From: Pseudomonas beijingensis
GTDB taxonomy: Bacteria > Pseudomonadota > Gammaproteobacteria > Pseudomonadales > Pseudomonadaceae
NCBI RefSeq assembly: GCF_030687295.1
Contig: NZ_CP117425.1
Span: 5,522,001-5,586,000 of the forward strand
Length of the DNA stretch: 64,000 nt
Reading direction: 5' to 3'
Of this stretch, positions 1-8,385 are shown in pieces. Position numbers and translations under genes: made by a program. Position 1 is the stretch's first letter; every line of letters starts with the position of its first letter. The notes under the pieces were generated by a model that saw only the letters and a list, made by a program, of their open reading frames with translations, ran no database searches and was not told where the DNA came from.

Positions 1-673
1 CTTGCTGGAGCGTTACATCGGCCCGGTGCAGGCCTCCCTGGCGGTGAAAAAAGCGCGGCTGTTGATCGCCACGCCACCCACCTCTTCCCCCGGCATCGCG
101 CCAACCGTGTCGCCCTACCCCACGCGCTACTGGCTGGACGAGCCAAAGATCGAGCTGCTCAACCATGCCAACGTGTTCTGCCGCGAAGGCCTGGACATCG
201 GCACCCGCGCATTCCTGCCACACCTGCCGAAAAACCTCGGCACAGCGCGGGTAGCGGACCTGGGCTGCGGCAACGGCGTGCTGGCCATCGCCAGTGCCCT
301 GCAAAACCCCGAGGCTCGCTACACCCTGGTGGACGAGTCGTATATGGCCGTGCAATCGGCCGCCGAGAACTGGCGTGCGGCCTTCGGCGAGCGTGAAGTG
401 ACGATCCGGGCGGGTGATGGCCTGGCCGGGCAAGAAGCGCAGTCACTGGATGTGGTGTTGTGCAACCCGCCCTTTCACCAGCAGCAAGTGGTGGGCGACT
501 TCCTCGCCTGGCGGATGTTCCAGCAGGCTCGCGAAGCGTTGGTGGTAGGCGGCGCGCTGTACATCGTCGGCAACCGGCACCTGGGCTACCACAGCAAACT
601 GGCGCGGTTGTTCCGGGGCGTCGAGCAAGTAGCCGCCACGCCGAAATTCGTGATTCTCAAAGCCCGCAAATAA
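1..673 (+). CDS. rlmG: 23S rRNA (guanine-N2)-methyltransferase RlmG, C-terminal part
   Basis: Partial gene: the reading frame is already open at the window edge, so the N-terminal third is missing (223 residues visible; family members are about 375). The visible part holds the catalytic Rossmann fold: the SAM-binding motif DLGCGNG at visible residues 86-92 and the N2-guanine methyltransferase motif NPPF at 155-158. RlmG makes m2G1835 in 23S rRNA in E. coli. The C-terminal half alone resembles RsmC, the 16S enzyme, but the flanking sequence (KPTYWLDEP-like segment) and length suit RlmG. The gene ends just before a REP element and converges on the cio operon. Confidence 0.85.
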   Translation, partial: LLERYIGPVQASLAVKKARLLIATPPTSSPGIAPTVSPYPTRYWLDEPKIELLNHANVFCREGLDIGTRAFLPHLPKNLGTARVADLGCGNGVLAIASALQNPEARYTLVDESYMAVQSAAENWRAAFGEREVTIRAGDGLAGQEAQSLDVVLCNPPFHQQQVVGDFLAWRMFQQAREALVVGGALYIVGNRHLGYHSKLARLFRGVEQVAATPKFVILKARK

Positions 674-680
674 ATCGTTC

Positions 681-770
681 CCTGTGGGAGCAAAGCTTGC
701 TCGCGATGCAAGCACCTCGGTTTCTGCGAGACCGCGTCGCCCCATCGCGGGCAAGCCTCGCTCCCACAGG
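681..770. repeat. REP inverted pair (BIME-like)
   Basis: Two inverted copies of the Pseudomonas REP core (GTGGGAGC-N-AGCTTGCTCGCGAT type), one at each end, separated by a short unique spacer. They lie between the convergent 3' ends of rlmG and the DUF2474 gene, where a stable hairpin could block read-through from both sides. Confidence 0.85.
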
Positions 771-773
771 AAA

Positions 774-938
774 TCAGTGGGTGGTCAGCCCCGCGGCATT
801 CATGAACATCCGCATCAGGCTGGCAACGATGAACAACGCCAGCACACTGCCAGTCCAAATCAGCGCCAGCCAGCCGAGCCGCTGCCAGAGCGGCTTGCGT
901 TCGGCGGCCTCGATGTCTTTCAAGTCAGGTTTGGCCAT
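774..938 (-). CDS. DUF2474 small membrane protein, accessory to the cyanide-insensitive oxidase
   Basis: A 54-residue protein with one predicted transmembrane helix (about residues 20-45, rich in Trp, Leu, Ala, Ile and Val) after a charged N-terminal tail. It starts 10 bases after cioB stops, behind a good ribosome site (GAGGG), so it is the third gene of the cio operon. It matches the DUF2474 family, which is found next to CIO-type bd oxidase genes. By analogy with CydX of cytochrome bd it may be a small stabilising subunit; that role is inference. An upstream in-frame start at 968 overlaps cioB and has a worse ribosome site. Confidence 0.7.
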   Translation of the reverse strand: MAKPDLKDIEAAERKPLWQRLGWLALIWTGSVLALFIVASLMRMFMNAAGLTTH

Positions 939-948
939 GCTCGCGCCC

Positions 949-1956
949 TCAATGGTAGCCGTCGTCATGGGTCACCTTGCCGCGGAACACGTAGTAGCTC
1001 CAGAAGGTGTACACCAGGATCAACGGAATGATGAACAGCGTGCCCACCAGCATGAAGCCTTGGCTCTGGGGCGGTGACGAGGCGTCCCAGATCGAAATGG
1101 ACGGCGGCACGATGTTCGGCCACAGGCTGATGCCCAAGCCGCTGTAGCCGAGGAAGATCAGCACCAGGGTCAGGATGAAAGGCGTGTAGTTGGCGTTGCG
1201 CGCCACCGCGCGGAACAAACCGTACATGGTCACCAGCACCAGGATCGGCACCGGCAGGAACCAGAACAGGTTCGGCAACGTAAACCAGCGGGCCGCGATG
1301 TCCGCGTGGGCCAGCGGCGTCCAGATGCTGACGATACCGATCACGGCCAGCACCACGAACGCCAGTGGCCGGGCCAGGTCATGCATCTGCTCTTGCAACT
1401 TGCCCTCGGTCTTCATGATCAGCCAGGTGCAGCCGAGCAACGCGTAGGCGGCGATCAACGCCAGACCACAGAACACCGTGAACGGCGTGAACCAGTCCAG
1501 GGAGCCGCCGGCGAACTGCCGATTGACCACCTCGAAGCCGTCGATGAACGCCCCCAGCGCCACGCCCTGGAAGAAGGTGGCCGTCAGCGAGCCGCCAATG
1601 AATGCCTTGTCCCAGAGGTGGCGCTTCTCAGCCTTGGCCTTGAAGCGGAACTCGAAGGCCACGCCGCGGAAGATCAGGCCGATGAGCATCAGGATCAACG
1701 GCAGGTACAGCGCCGAAAGCACCACCGAGTAGGCCAGCGGAAACGCCCCGAACAGCCCGGCACCGCCCAGCACCAGCCAGGTTTCGTTACCGTCCCAGAC
1801 CGGCGCCACGGTGTTCATCATTACGTCACGGTCACGCTCGCCCTTGACGAAGGGGAAGAGGATGCCAATCCCCAGGTCGAAGCCGTCCATGATCACGTAC
1901 ATCATGATGCCGAAGATGATGACCACGGCCCAGATCAGCGGAAGATCAATACCCAT
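949..1956 (-). CDS. cioB: Cyanide-insensitive quinol oxidase (bd type) subunit II
   Basis: 335 residues with eight or nine hydrophobic helices, typical of CydB/CioB. The N-terminal segment has the conserved VWDGNETWL motif near residue 55, after a GERD loop. With subunit I it forms an inner-membrane quinol:O2 oxidoreductase that keeps working in cyanide. It starts 3 bases after the cioA stop codon, so the two subunits are translationally linked. CioB carries no haem in the known complexes; the length equals other Pseudomonas CioB proteins. Confidence 0.92.
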   Translation of the reverse strand: MGIDLPLIWAVVIIFGIMMYVIMDGFDLGIGILFPFVKGERDRDVMMNTVAPVWDGNETWLVLGGAGLFGAFPLAYSVVLSALYLPLILMLIGLIFRGVAFEFRFKAKAEKRHLWDKAFIGGSLTATFFQGVALGAFIDGFEVVNRQFAGGSLDWFTPFTVFCGLALIAAYALLGCTWLIMKTEGKLQEQMHDLARPLAFVVLAVIGIVSIWTPLAHADIAARWFTLPNLFWFLPVPILVLVTMYGLFRAVARNANYTPFILTLVLIFLGYSGLGISLWPNIVPPSISIWDASSPPQSQGFMLVGTLFIIPLILVYTFWSYYVFRGKVTHDDGYH

Positions 1957-1959
1957 GAT

Positions 1960-3396
1960 TCAATTCCCCTTGTTCGAGCGGTCGGTTTTATCCACGCCTT
2001 CGCCGTCATCGGCGGCCGACAATGGCCGGGCCGGCGTCCGTTTCTGGCCCGGGCCACCGTCGCTCGGCTCGGCTTCGTGGGCCTCCGGCCCCTTGCGCAC
2101 CAGGCGCATCATGTAGCTCAAGCCTGCGCCGAACAGCGCGAAATACACCACGACGAACAGCACCAGGGTAATGCTCATCTGGGCGAAGCTGTGGCCGGAC
2201 GAAGCATCGGCCGTGCGCATCAAGCCATAGACCACCCAGGGCTGGCGGCCGATCTCCGTGGTAAACCAGCCGGCCAGGATCGCAACCAGGCCGGACGGCC
2301 CCATCCATAGCACCATGTAGAGGAATGGCCTGGATTGATAGATCCGATCGTTGCGGCGCAGCCACAGGCTGCACAGCCCAGTGAAAATCATCAGCAAGCC
2401 GAGGCCGACCATGACCCGGAACGACCAGAACACAATGGTCGAGTTCGGTCGATCCTCAGGCGGGAACTCCTTGAGGGCCGGCACCTGCTTGTCCAGACTG
2501 TGGGTCAGGATCAGGCTGCCCAGGTAGGGAATTTCCACGGCGTATTTGGTTTTTTCCGCTTGCATGTCGGGCCAGCCGAACAGGATCAACGGCGTCGGCT
2601 CATTGCCGACGTTTTCCCAATGGCCCTCGATGGCGGCGATTTTCGCCGGTTGGTGCTTGAGGGTGTTCAGACCATGAAAGTCGCCAATGACCGCTTGTAT
2701 CGGCGCCACCAGCAAGGCCATCCACATCGCCATCGACAGCATCCGGCGGATGGCCGGGGTATCGCGGCCGCGCAGCAAATGCCAGGCCGCCGACGAGCCG
2801 ACGAAGAACGCCGTGGCGACAAACGCCGCGGTGGACATGTGCAGCAATCGATAAGGAAACGAAGGGTTGAACACCACCGCCAGCCAGTCCACCGGGATCA
2901 CCCGGCCGTCGATGATTTCGTAGCCCTGGGGGGTCTGCATCCAGCTGTTGGAGGACAGGATCCAGAAGGTCGAGATCAGGGTGCCGATCGCCACCATGAC
3001 CGTGGAAAAGAAATGCAGGCCGCGGCCGACGCGATTCCAGCCAAACAGCATCACGCCCAGGAAACCCGCTTCAAGGAAGAACGCCGTGAGCACCTCGTAG
3101 GTCAGCAAAGGCCCGGTCACCGCACCGGCGAAGTCCGAAAAGCGGCTCCAGTTGGTCCCGAACTGATAGGCCATGACCAACCCGGACACCACCCCCATGC
3201 CGAAGTTGACGGCAAAGATCTTCGACCAGAAGTGGTACAGGTCACGGTAGGTGTCATCGCGGGTCTTGAGCCACAGGCCCTCGAGTACCGCAAGGTAACT
3301 CGCCAGGCCGATGGTGATGGCCGGGAACAGGATGTGGAACGAGATCGTGAACGCGAACTGGATTCGGGCGAGATCGAGCGCCTCCAAACCGAACAT
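1960..3396 (-). CDS. cioA: Cyanide-insensitive quinol oxidase (bd type) subunit I
   Basis: 478 residues. The N-terminal SFHILFP segment contains the conserved haem-ligand histidine, and the C-terminal GWFTTEIGRQPW motif marks the quinol side. The protein is shorter than E. coli CydA (about 522), consistent with the short Q-loop of CIO-type oxidases. The start at 3396 is chosen because AGAGGAAG lies 5 bases upstream; the frame is open further but that extension is not protein-like. First gene of cioA-cioB-DUF2474. Upstream, a perfect TTGAT-N4-ATCAA box suggests oxygen-responsive control by ANR. Confidence 0.93.
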   Translation of the reverse strand: MFGLEALDLARIQFAFTISFHILFPAITIGLASYLAVLEGLWLKTRDDTYRDLYHFWSKIFAVNFGMGVVSGLVMAYQFGTNWSRFSDFAGAVTGPLLTYEVLTAFFLEAGFLGVMLFGWNRVGRGLHFFSTVMVAIGTLISTFWILSSNSWMQTPQGYEIIDGRVIPVDWLAVVFNPSFPYRLLHMSTAAFVATAFFVGSSAAWHLLRGRDTPAIRRMLSMAMWMALLVAPIQAVIGDFHGLNTLKHQPAKIAAIEGHWENVGNEPTPLILFGWPDMQAEKTKYAVEIPYLGSLILTHSLDKQVPALKEFPPEDRPNSTIVFWSFRVMVGLGLLMIFTGLCSLWLRRNDRIYQSRPFLYMVLWMGPSGLVAILAGWFTTEIGRQPWVVYGLMRTADASSGHSFAQMSITLVLFVVVYFALFGAGLSYMMRLVRKGPEAHEAEPSDGGPGQKRTPARPLSAADDGEGVDKTDRSNKGN

Positions 3397-3549
3397 AAGT
3401 CTTCCTCTGTCAGGTAAAACCGGCTGCGGGCGGGGCTGGCACCAGCCCCCAGGGATATGGAGTGCGATGCTTTTCAAATCGTTCTTTTTATAACCGTCAC
3501 AACGCAGGACTCTGGCCGGATGGCCGCCAGCCCAACGCCCCTGAGGGCA

Positions 3550-3563
3550 TTGATCTGGATCAA
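3550..3563. promoter_or_regulatory. ANR/FNR-type box upstream of cioAB
   Basis: TTGAT-CTGG-ATCAA is an exact match to the FNR/ANR consensus TTGAT-N4-ATCAA. It is centred about 160 bases upstream of the cioA start in the divergent cioA/MFS gap. A possible minus-strand -10 element (TATAAA, 3487-3492) lies between it and the gene, with no clear -35. Control of CIO by ANR is known in P. aeruginosa; that this site is used here is inference. Confidence 0.7.
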
Positions 3564-3655
3564 GCAATGCTCAAAGAGTAGTCGCAATATGGCCGATGGA
3601 CGGCGTGGTCTTTTGTCGCGTGGCAGGTTGTCTCAGTGCTGGCTGAAGCGAGGAT

Positions 3656-3760
3656 GTGTGGGAGCAAGGCTTTGTGGGAGCAAGGCTTGCCCGCGATACA
3701 GGCAACGCGGTCTTACAGAAATCGAGTCGCGTCCATCGCGGGCAAGCCTTGCTCCCACAG
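3656..3760. repeat. REP inverted pair with a duplicated left end
   Basis: Inverted REP copies of the GGGAGCAAGGCTTGCCCGCGAT variety. The left edge carries a tandem repeat of TGTGGGAGCAAGGCTT, so this copy looks as if it suffered a small duplication. It sits between the divergent cioA and MFS genes, upstream of both rather than at a 3' end, which is unusual in this window. Confidence 0.8.
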
Positions 3761-3897
3761 AGGGATAAAATCCCCTTGCCACAAAAAAGTGCAATGTGTG
3801 AAAGATCGATGTTTGGCTAACTATTTTTCCACTCACCGCAACTTCCTGTTACAGCACGGTGCTAATCTCGTGGCCTTCATCACCGGACCCGTCATAG

Positions 3898-5136
3898 ATG
3901 CCCAGCCAAGCACCGCTGCTGCTCCGTCACCATCGTCCCTTCATCGCCTTCTGGCTGGCCCGGATCTTCACCGCCAGCGGTTTCCAGATGCTCACCGTGG
4001 CCATCGGCTGGAACCTCTATCAACTGACCGGCAATGTCCTGGACCTGGGCCTGGTGGGCTTGGTGGAATTTGCCCCGCGCGTGCTGTTCATGCTCCACAC
4101 CGGGCATGTGGCGGACCGCTATGACCGGCGCAAGGTCGCGGCGATTTGCCAGTCATTGCAGGCCATGATTGCCCTGGCGCTGGCGATTGGCAGCGCCACC
4201 GACAATGTCACACGGGAAATGATCTTCATCCTCGCCTTCCTGCTGGGCGCCGCCCGCTCCTTCGAAATGCCGACCACCCAAGCGTTGCTGCCGAGCATCG
4301 TGCCATCTGCGCTGTTTCCCCGGGCCGTGGCCGCCGCGCAATCGGCCCAGCAATCGGCCACCATCGTCGCCCCCGCGCTCGGCGGCCTGCTCTACGCCTT
4401 CGGCAGCACCTGGGTCTATGGGCCGACCGTGCTGCTCTACATCATCGCCTGCTGCCTGATGCTCAACCTGCCCGCCCGGCAGACGCCGCTGAACAAAGGC
4501 AAGGCGACGCTGGATTCGTTGCTGGCCGGGATTCGCTTCATCCGCAGTCGCCCGGACATTCTCGGGGCGATCTCCCTGGACCTGTTCGCGGTGTTGCTCG
4601 GCGGCGCGACGGCGCTGCTGCCGGTGTTTGCCAAGGACATCCTGCTCACCGGCCCCTGGGGCCTGGGCCTGTTGCGTTCGGCACCGGCGGTCGGGGCCTT
4701 GCTGATGTCGCTGTGGCTGGCGCGGTTTGCCGTGGAGCGCAAGGTCGGCCGGGTGATGTTCACCGCAGTGGGCGTGTTCGGCGTCGCCACCATTGCCTTC
4801 GGCCTCTCCACCTCGTTCTGGTTTTCCCTGGCGGTGCTGGTGGTGTTGGGGGCGGCAGACATGATCAGCATGGTGATCCGAGCCTCGTTCGTGCAACTGG
4901 AAACCCCGGATGAGATGCGCGGCCGGGTCAGCGCGGTGAACGGGCTGTTCATCGGCGCTTCGAACCAGTTGGGCGAATTCGAATCCGGCCTCACCGCCCA
5001 CTGGTTCGGCACCGTGCCGGCGGTGGTCATGGGCGGTGTGGGCACGCTGCTGGTGACCGGGACCTGGATCAAGCTGTTCCCGACCCTGGCCAACCGCGAC
5101 CGGATGCACGAACCGGTGGACGAAGCGAAAGCCTAG
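3898..5136 (+). CDS. MFS transporter of the EntS-like MFS_3 group
   Basis: 412 residues with about 12 hydrophobic helices. The first half has the MFS loop motif after helix 2 (GHVADRYDRRKVA, about residues 68-80). The overall layout (short cytoplasmic start, FWLARIFTASGFQML first helix) resembles the MFS_3/EntS exporters of siderophores and drugs. No siderophore genes lie nearby, so the substrate is unknown. The gene stands alone, divergent from cioA and convergent with the molybdenum oxidoreductase genes. No strong ribosome site precedes the ATG at 3898; it is the only sensible start before helix 1. Confidence 0.75.
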   Translation: MPSQAPLLLRHHRPFIAFWLARIFTASGFQMLTVAIGWNLYQLTGNVLDLGLVGLVEFAPRVLFMLHTGHVADRYDRRKVAAICQSLQAMIALALAIGSATDNVTREMIFILAFLLGAARSFEMPTTQALLPSIVPSALFPRAVAAAQSAQQSATIVAPALGGLLYAFGSTWVYGPTVLLYIIACCLMLNLPARQTPLNKGKATLDSLLAGIRFIRSRPDILGAISLDLFAVLLGGATALLPVFAKDILLTGPWGLGLLRSAPAVGALLMSLWLARFAVERKVGRVMFTAVGVFGVATIAFGLSTSFWFSLAVLVVLGAADMISMVIRASFVQLETPDEMRGRVSAVNGLFIGASNQLGEFESGLTAHWFGTVPAVVMGGVGTLLVTGTWIKLFPTLANRDRMHEPVDEAKA

Positions 5137-5186
5137 TGGCCTGTACGGTTAATTCGAGTACTCGAATTAGCCACACAGGCCACTAG
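5133..5186. terminator. Imperfect palindrome spanning two convergent stop codons
   Basis: Arms CTAGTGGCCTGT / ACAGGCCACTAG with a second inner pair (TTAATTCGAGT / ACTCGAATTA) make a near-continuous hairpin. The stop codon of the MFS gene (5134-5136) and that of the convergent oxidoreductase gene (5183-5185) both lie in the outer arms. It has no T-run, so it is a hairpin boundary, not a classical intrinsic terminator. Confidence 0.6.
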
Positions 5187-7384
5187 ATTAACTTGTCGAG
5201 GGTGATGGGGAAGTCCCGCACCCGCTTGCCGGTGGCGTGATAAATCGCATTGGCCACCGCTGCTGCCACCCCGACGACACCGATCTCACCCACGCCCTTG
5301 GACCCGAGTGCATTGACGATCGCGTCCTGTTCTTCGACGAAAATCACCTCGATGTCTCCGATGTCGGCATTGACCGGCAGGTGATACTCCGCCAGGTTGT
5401 GATTCATGTGGCGCCCCAGGGCGTGATCGGTCAGGGTTTCTTCGTGCAGGGCCATGCCGACGCCCCACACCACGCCGCCGAGAATCTGGCTGCGGGCGGT
5501 TTTCGGGTTGACGACCCGGCCGGCGGCGATGGCACTGACCACTCGGTTGACCTTCACCGTGCCCAAGTCCTCGTCCACCCATACCTCGACAAACACCGCC
5601 GAGTGAGTGGCCGTGGCGTAAGCCTGGCGTTTTGCATCCGGCTCGGCGGTGACCTGGGCCTGCAACGGTGTCTCGCCACTTTTTTGCGCCAGCTCCGCTA
5701 ACGCGACGCTCGCTTCGCCCAGCCGCAGTTGGCCATCGACAAACGTCACTTGCTCAAGGGTCGCGCCACTGAAGGCCGGGCAGGCCTGGCGAGCCACGGC
5801 CAGGAGCTTTTCCTTCAATGCTTCACAGGCCTGCTGCACGGCCGTGCCCACCGACGAGACGGTGAACGAACCACCCTGCAACGGCGCGGTTGGCAGCGAC
5901 GAATCCCCCAGGATAAACGCGACGTTCTCAAGGGAAACGCCTGAAGCCTCGGCGGCGATCTGGGTCATGACCGTGTAGGTGCCGGTGCCGATGTCCGTGG
6001 TGGCGCTGCTGACGGTCAGCTTGCCATGGGTATCCAGAGAGGCTTTGGCACTGGCCTTCTGCTGCATGGCCTCCCACACGCCACCGGCCATGCCCCAGCC
6101 GACCAGTTGCCGGCCTTCACGCATGCTGCGCGGTTCCGGGTTGCGCTTGTCCCAGCCGAAACGACGGGCGCCTTGGGCGTAGCACTCACGCAGTTCCTTG
6201 CTGGAATACGGCTTGCCTTCGTTCTCGTTGCGTTCGGCGTAGTTGATCAAGCGCAGTTGGATCGGATCGATCGCCAGGGCGCAGGCCAATTCATCCATGG
6301 CGCACTCCAAGCCAATCAACCCGAGGGCGGCACCAGGGGCGCGCATGTCCAGGGGCGTGTAGACGTCCAGCGGCACCAGCTTGTAGGTCAACTCAACGTT
6401 GTCGCAGTGATAGAGCATGCCGCTCCACTCCACCACGTGTTCGGTGAAGTCCTCGAAGCGCGAGGTCTGGCCGATAGCGGTGTGCGCCACGGCCAGCAAG
6501 CGACCGTTGGCCGCCGCCCCCAGTTGCACGCGCTGCAGGGTGCGCGGCCGATAACCAAAGGTGAACATCTGCTGGCGCGTCAGGCTGACCCGCACCGAGC
6601 GCTTGAGGGCCATGGCCGCCATCACGGCCAACGGCAATTGATACTGCGGGCGCAGCCCGGAACCGAAGGCGCCGCCGACAAACGCGGCAAACACCCGCAC
6701 TTGTTCTTTCTCGAGGCCGAAGACCTTCTGCACATAGGATTGGCAGTTCTGCGTGCCTTGGGTCTTGTCGTGGATGTGTAGGCTGCCGTCAGGCTGATAC
6801 AGCACGGTGGAGGCGTGTGGCTCCATCGGGTTGTGGTGTTCGATCGGCGTGCTGTAGGACACGTCCACGCTGAGCGCGGCGCTGGCGTACTCGCCCTGAA
6901 AATTCCCACGGGGCTTGGGCAGTTCAGCAGGTGCCGGGTGGGCGTCGTTTTGCAGGATGATCAGATCGGTCTGATGCTCCTGGGCCTCGTATTCGATTTC
7001 AACCAGCGAACCGGCGTACCGGGCCAGCTCAAGGTTTTCCGCCACCACCAGGGCCAGTGGCTGGCCGCTGTAGAGCACCTGATCGTTGAACAACGGCCGG
7101 AACGGCGAGCCGTCCGCCGCATCGGCATCCTGATACGGCTCGTCGTAGCTGGCGATCCTCGGCCGGTTGGTGTGGTCGATGACCGCGACCACACCGGGCA
7201 GCGCCAGGGCTCGGGACGCATCGATGCGCAGCACGCGGCCACGGGCAACAGTGCCGGAGACGACGCTGCCGTGCAGCAAGCCGTCTTCGGGGTATTCAGC
7301 GGCGTAGCGGGCCTGGCCCGTCACCTTGAGCAGGCCATCGACCCGGTCCAGTGGCTGCCCTATGGATTTGCTCGAAGCGTTCAT
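5183..7384 (-). CDS. Molybdenum aldehyde oxidoreductase, molybdopterin-binding large subunit (PaoC-like)
   Basis: 733 residues, the size of PaoC/YagR-type subunits. The C-terminal KGVGEIG segment holds the glutamate (about residue 700) that acts as base in the xanthine oxidase family. The N-terminal half has the family's aldehyde oxidase a/b hammerhead domain (RYAAEYPEDGLLHGSVV). It probably binds the Moco cofactor (MCD type in PaoABC) and oxidises aldehydes or N-heterocycles; the substrate cannot be read from sequence. The ATG at 7384 overlaps the stop of the FAD subunit gene (ATGA) and has GGGAGGA upstream. Last gene of a three-gene operon. No dedicated chaperone (XdhC/PaoD) lies beside it. 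Confidence 0.85.
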   Translation of the reverse strand: MNASSKSIGQPLDRVDGLLKVTGQARYAAEYPEDGLLHGSVVSGTVARGRVLRIDASRALALPGVVAVIDHTNRPRIASYDEPYQDADAADGSPFRPLFNDQVLYSGQPLALVVAENLELARYAGSLVEIEYEAQEHQTDLIILQNDAHPAPAELPKPRGNFQGEYASAALSVDVSYSTPIEHHNPMEPHASTVLYQPDGSLHIHDKTQGTQNCQSYVQKVFGLEKEQVRVFAAFVGGAFGSGLRPQYQLPLAVMAAMALKRSVRVSLTRQQMFTFGYRPRTLQRVQLGAAANGRLLAVAHTAIGQTSRFEDFTEHVVEWSGMLYHCDNVELTYKLVPLDVYTPLDMRAPGAALGLIGLECAMDELACALAIDPIQLRLINYAERNENEGKPYSSKELRECYAQGARRFGWDKRNPEPRSMREGRQLVGWGMAGGVWEAMQQKASAKASLDTHGKLTVSSATTDIGTGTYTVMTQIAAEASGVSLENVAFILGDSSLPTAPLQGGSFTVSSVGTAVQQACEALKEKLLAVARQACPAFSGATLEQVTFVDGQLRLGEASVALAELAQKSGETPLQAQVTAEPDAKRQAYATATHSAVFVEVWVDEDLGTVKVNRVVSAIAAGRVVNPKTARSQILGGVVWGVGMALHEETLTDHALGRHMNHNLAEYHLPVNADIGDIEVIFVEEQDAIVNALGSKGVGEIGVVGVAAAVANAIYHATGKRVRDFPITLDKLI

Positions 7385-8385
7385 CAGGTGTGTCCTCCCT
7401 GCGGTGCGCAACCCAGCGCGGCATCACTCAAGGCGCGGACAATCGCCCGGCGCGCCAGTCTGACCTTGAAGCCGTTGTGTTCCAGCGGCTCGGCGTTTTG
7501 CAGCAGCGCGTCGGCGGCGGCGGTGAAGGTTTCGCGGCTGACGGTCTGCCCGATCAGCCAGCTCTCCACCGCCCGGTCGCGCCAGGGTTTATGCGCTACG
7601 CCCCCCAGGGCCAAGCGCGCCTGGCGAATCACCGGCCCGTCCAGTTCCAGCGCCGCCGCCACCGAGACCAGCGCAAAGGCGTAGGAGGCGCGGTCACGGA
7701 TCTTCAGGTAGTGGCTATGCTCGGCAAAACCGGCGGCAGGCAATTCGATGGCGGTGATCAGCTCATCGTCGGCCAGTTGGTTATCGCGCTCCGGAGCATC
7801 GCCGGGCAGGCGATGGAAGTCGGCGAACTCGATGGTCCGCGCCCCGCCCCGACCCAGGACATGGACCACCGCTTCCAGGGCCGCCAAGGCCACGCACATG
7901 TCGGAAGGATGGGTGGCGACACATTGATCGCTGGCGCCGAAAATCGCGTGGATCCGGTTCAAACCGTTCCGGGCCGGGCAACCGCTACCGGGCCGGCGTT
8001 TGTTGCACGGCACGCTCGCGTCATAGAAGTAATAGCAGCGGGTACGTTGCAACAGATTGCCGCCGGTGCTGGCCATGTTGCGCAATTGTGGCGAAGCGCC
8101 CGCCAGGATGGCCTGGGCCAGCAGCGGATAACGACGCTCGATCCACGGGTGCCAGGCCAGGTCGGCATTGCTCACCAATGCGCCGATCATCACCCCGCCG
8201 GACGGGGTTTCGCTGAGATCCGCCAGGGGCAACCCGGTAATGTCGATCAGGTGCTCGGGACGGGTAAGATTCTCCTTCATCAGGTCCAGCAGGTTGGTGC
8301 CGCCGGCGATGAAGCGCGAAACCGGGCTCGACAGATCGACGGCCGCCTGCACCGTGTCCGGCTTGCTGTATTGGAAAGGGTTCAC
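7384..8385 (-). CDS. Aldehyde oxidoreductase FAD-binding subunit with [4Fe-4S] motif (PaoB-like)
   Basis: 333 residues of the CO dehydrogenase/xanthine dehydrogenase FAD-binding family: an N-terminal FAD site (FIAGGTNLLDLMKE, residues 25-38), a second FAD segment (STGGNLLQRTRC, 106-117) and the C-terminal CODH_FAD_C domain. Cysteines 117, 127, 136 and 155 form the insert that in E. coli PaoB binds an extra [4Fe-4S] cluster, which separates this protein from ordinary xanthine dehydrogenase FAD subunits. It passes electrons between the 2Fe-2S subunit and FAD. It overlaps both neighbours by 4 bases, so all three subunits are translationally coupled. Confidence 0.85.
   Translation of the reverse strand: MNPFQYSKPDTVQAAVDLSSPVSRFIAGGTNLLDLMKENLTRPEHLIDITGLPLADLSETPSGGVMIGALVSNADLAWHPWIERRYPLLAQAILAGASPQLRNMASTGGNLLQRTRCYYFYDASVPCNKRRPGSGCPARNGLNRIHAIFGASDQCVATHPSDMCVALAALEAVVHVLGRGGARTIEFADFHRLPGDAPERDNQLADDELITAIELPAAGFAEHSHYLKIRDRASYAFALVSVAAALELDGPVIRQARLALGGVAHKPWRDRAVESWLIGQTVSRETFTAAADALLQNAEPLEHNGFKVRLARRAIVRALSDAALGCAPQGGHT

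Noticed and set aside
681..770. CRISPR-like array from repeated GTGGGAGC units
   Set aside because: Copies are dispersed at gene ends in inverted pairs, not tandem with uniform spacers; they are REP elements.
1306..2310. 334-codon plus-strand frame over cioAB
   Set aside because: Antisense to well-supported oxidase genes; composition (His, Gln, Arg, Asp rich) is typical of a shadow frame in GC-rich DNA.
4153..5109. 318-codon minus-strand frame opposite the MFS gene
   Set aside because: No family-like segment; composition is that of a mirror frame of hydrophobic coding sequence.
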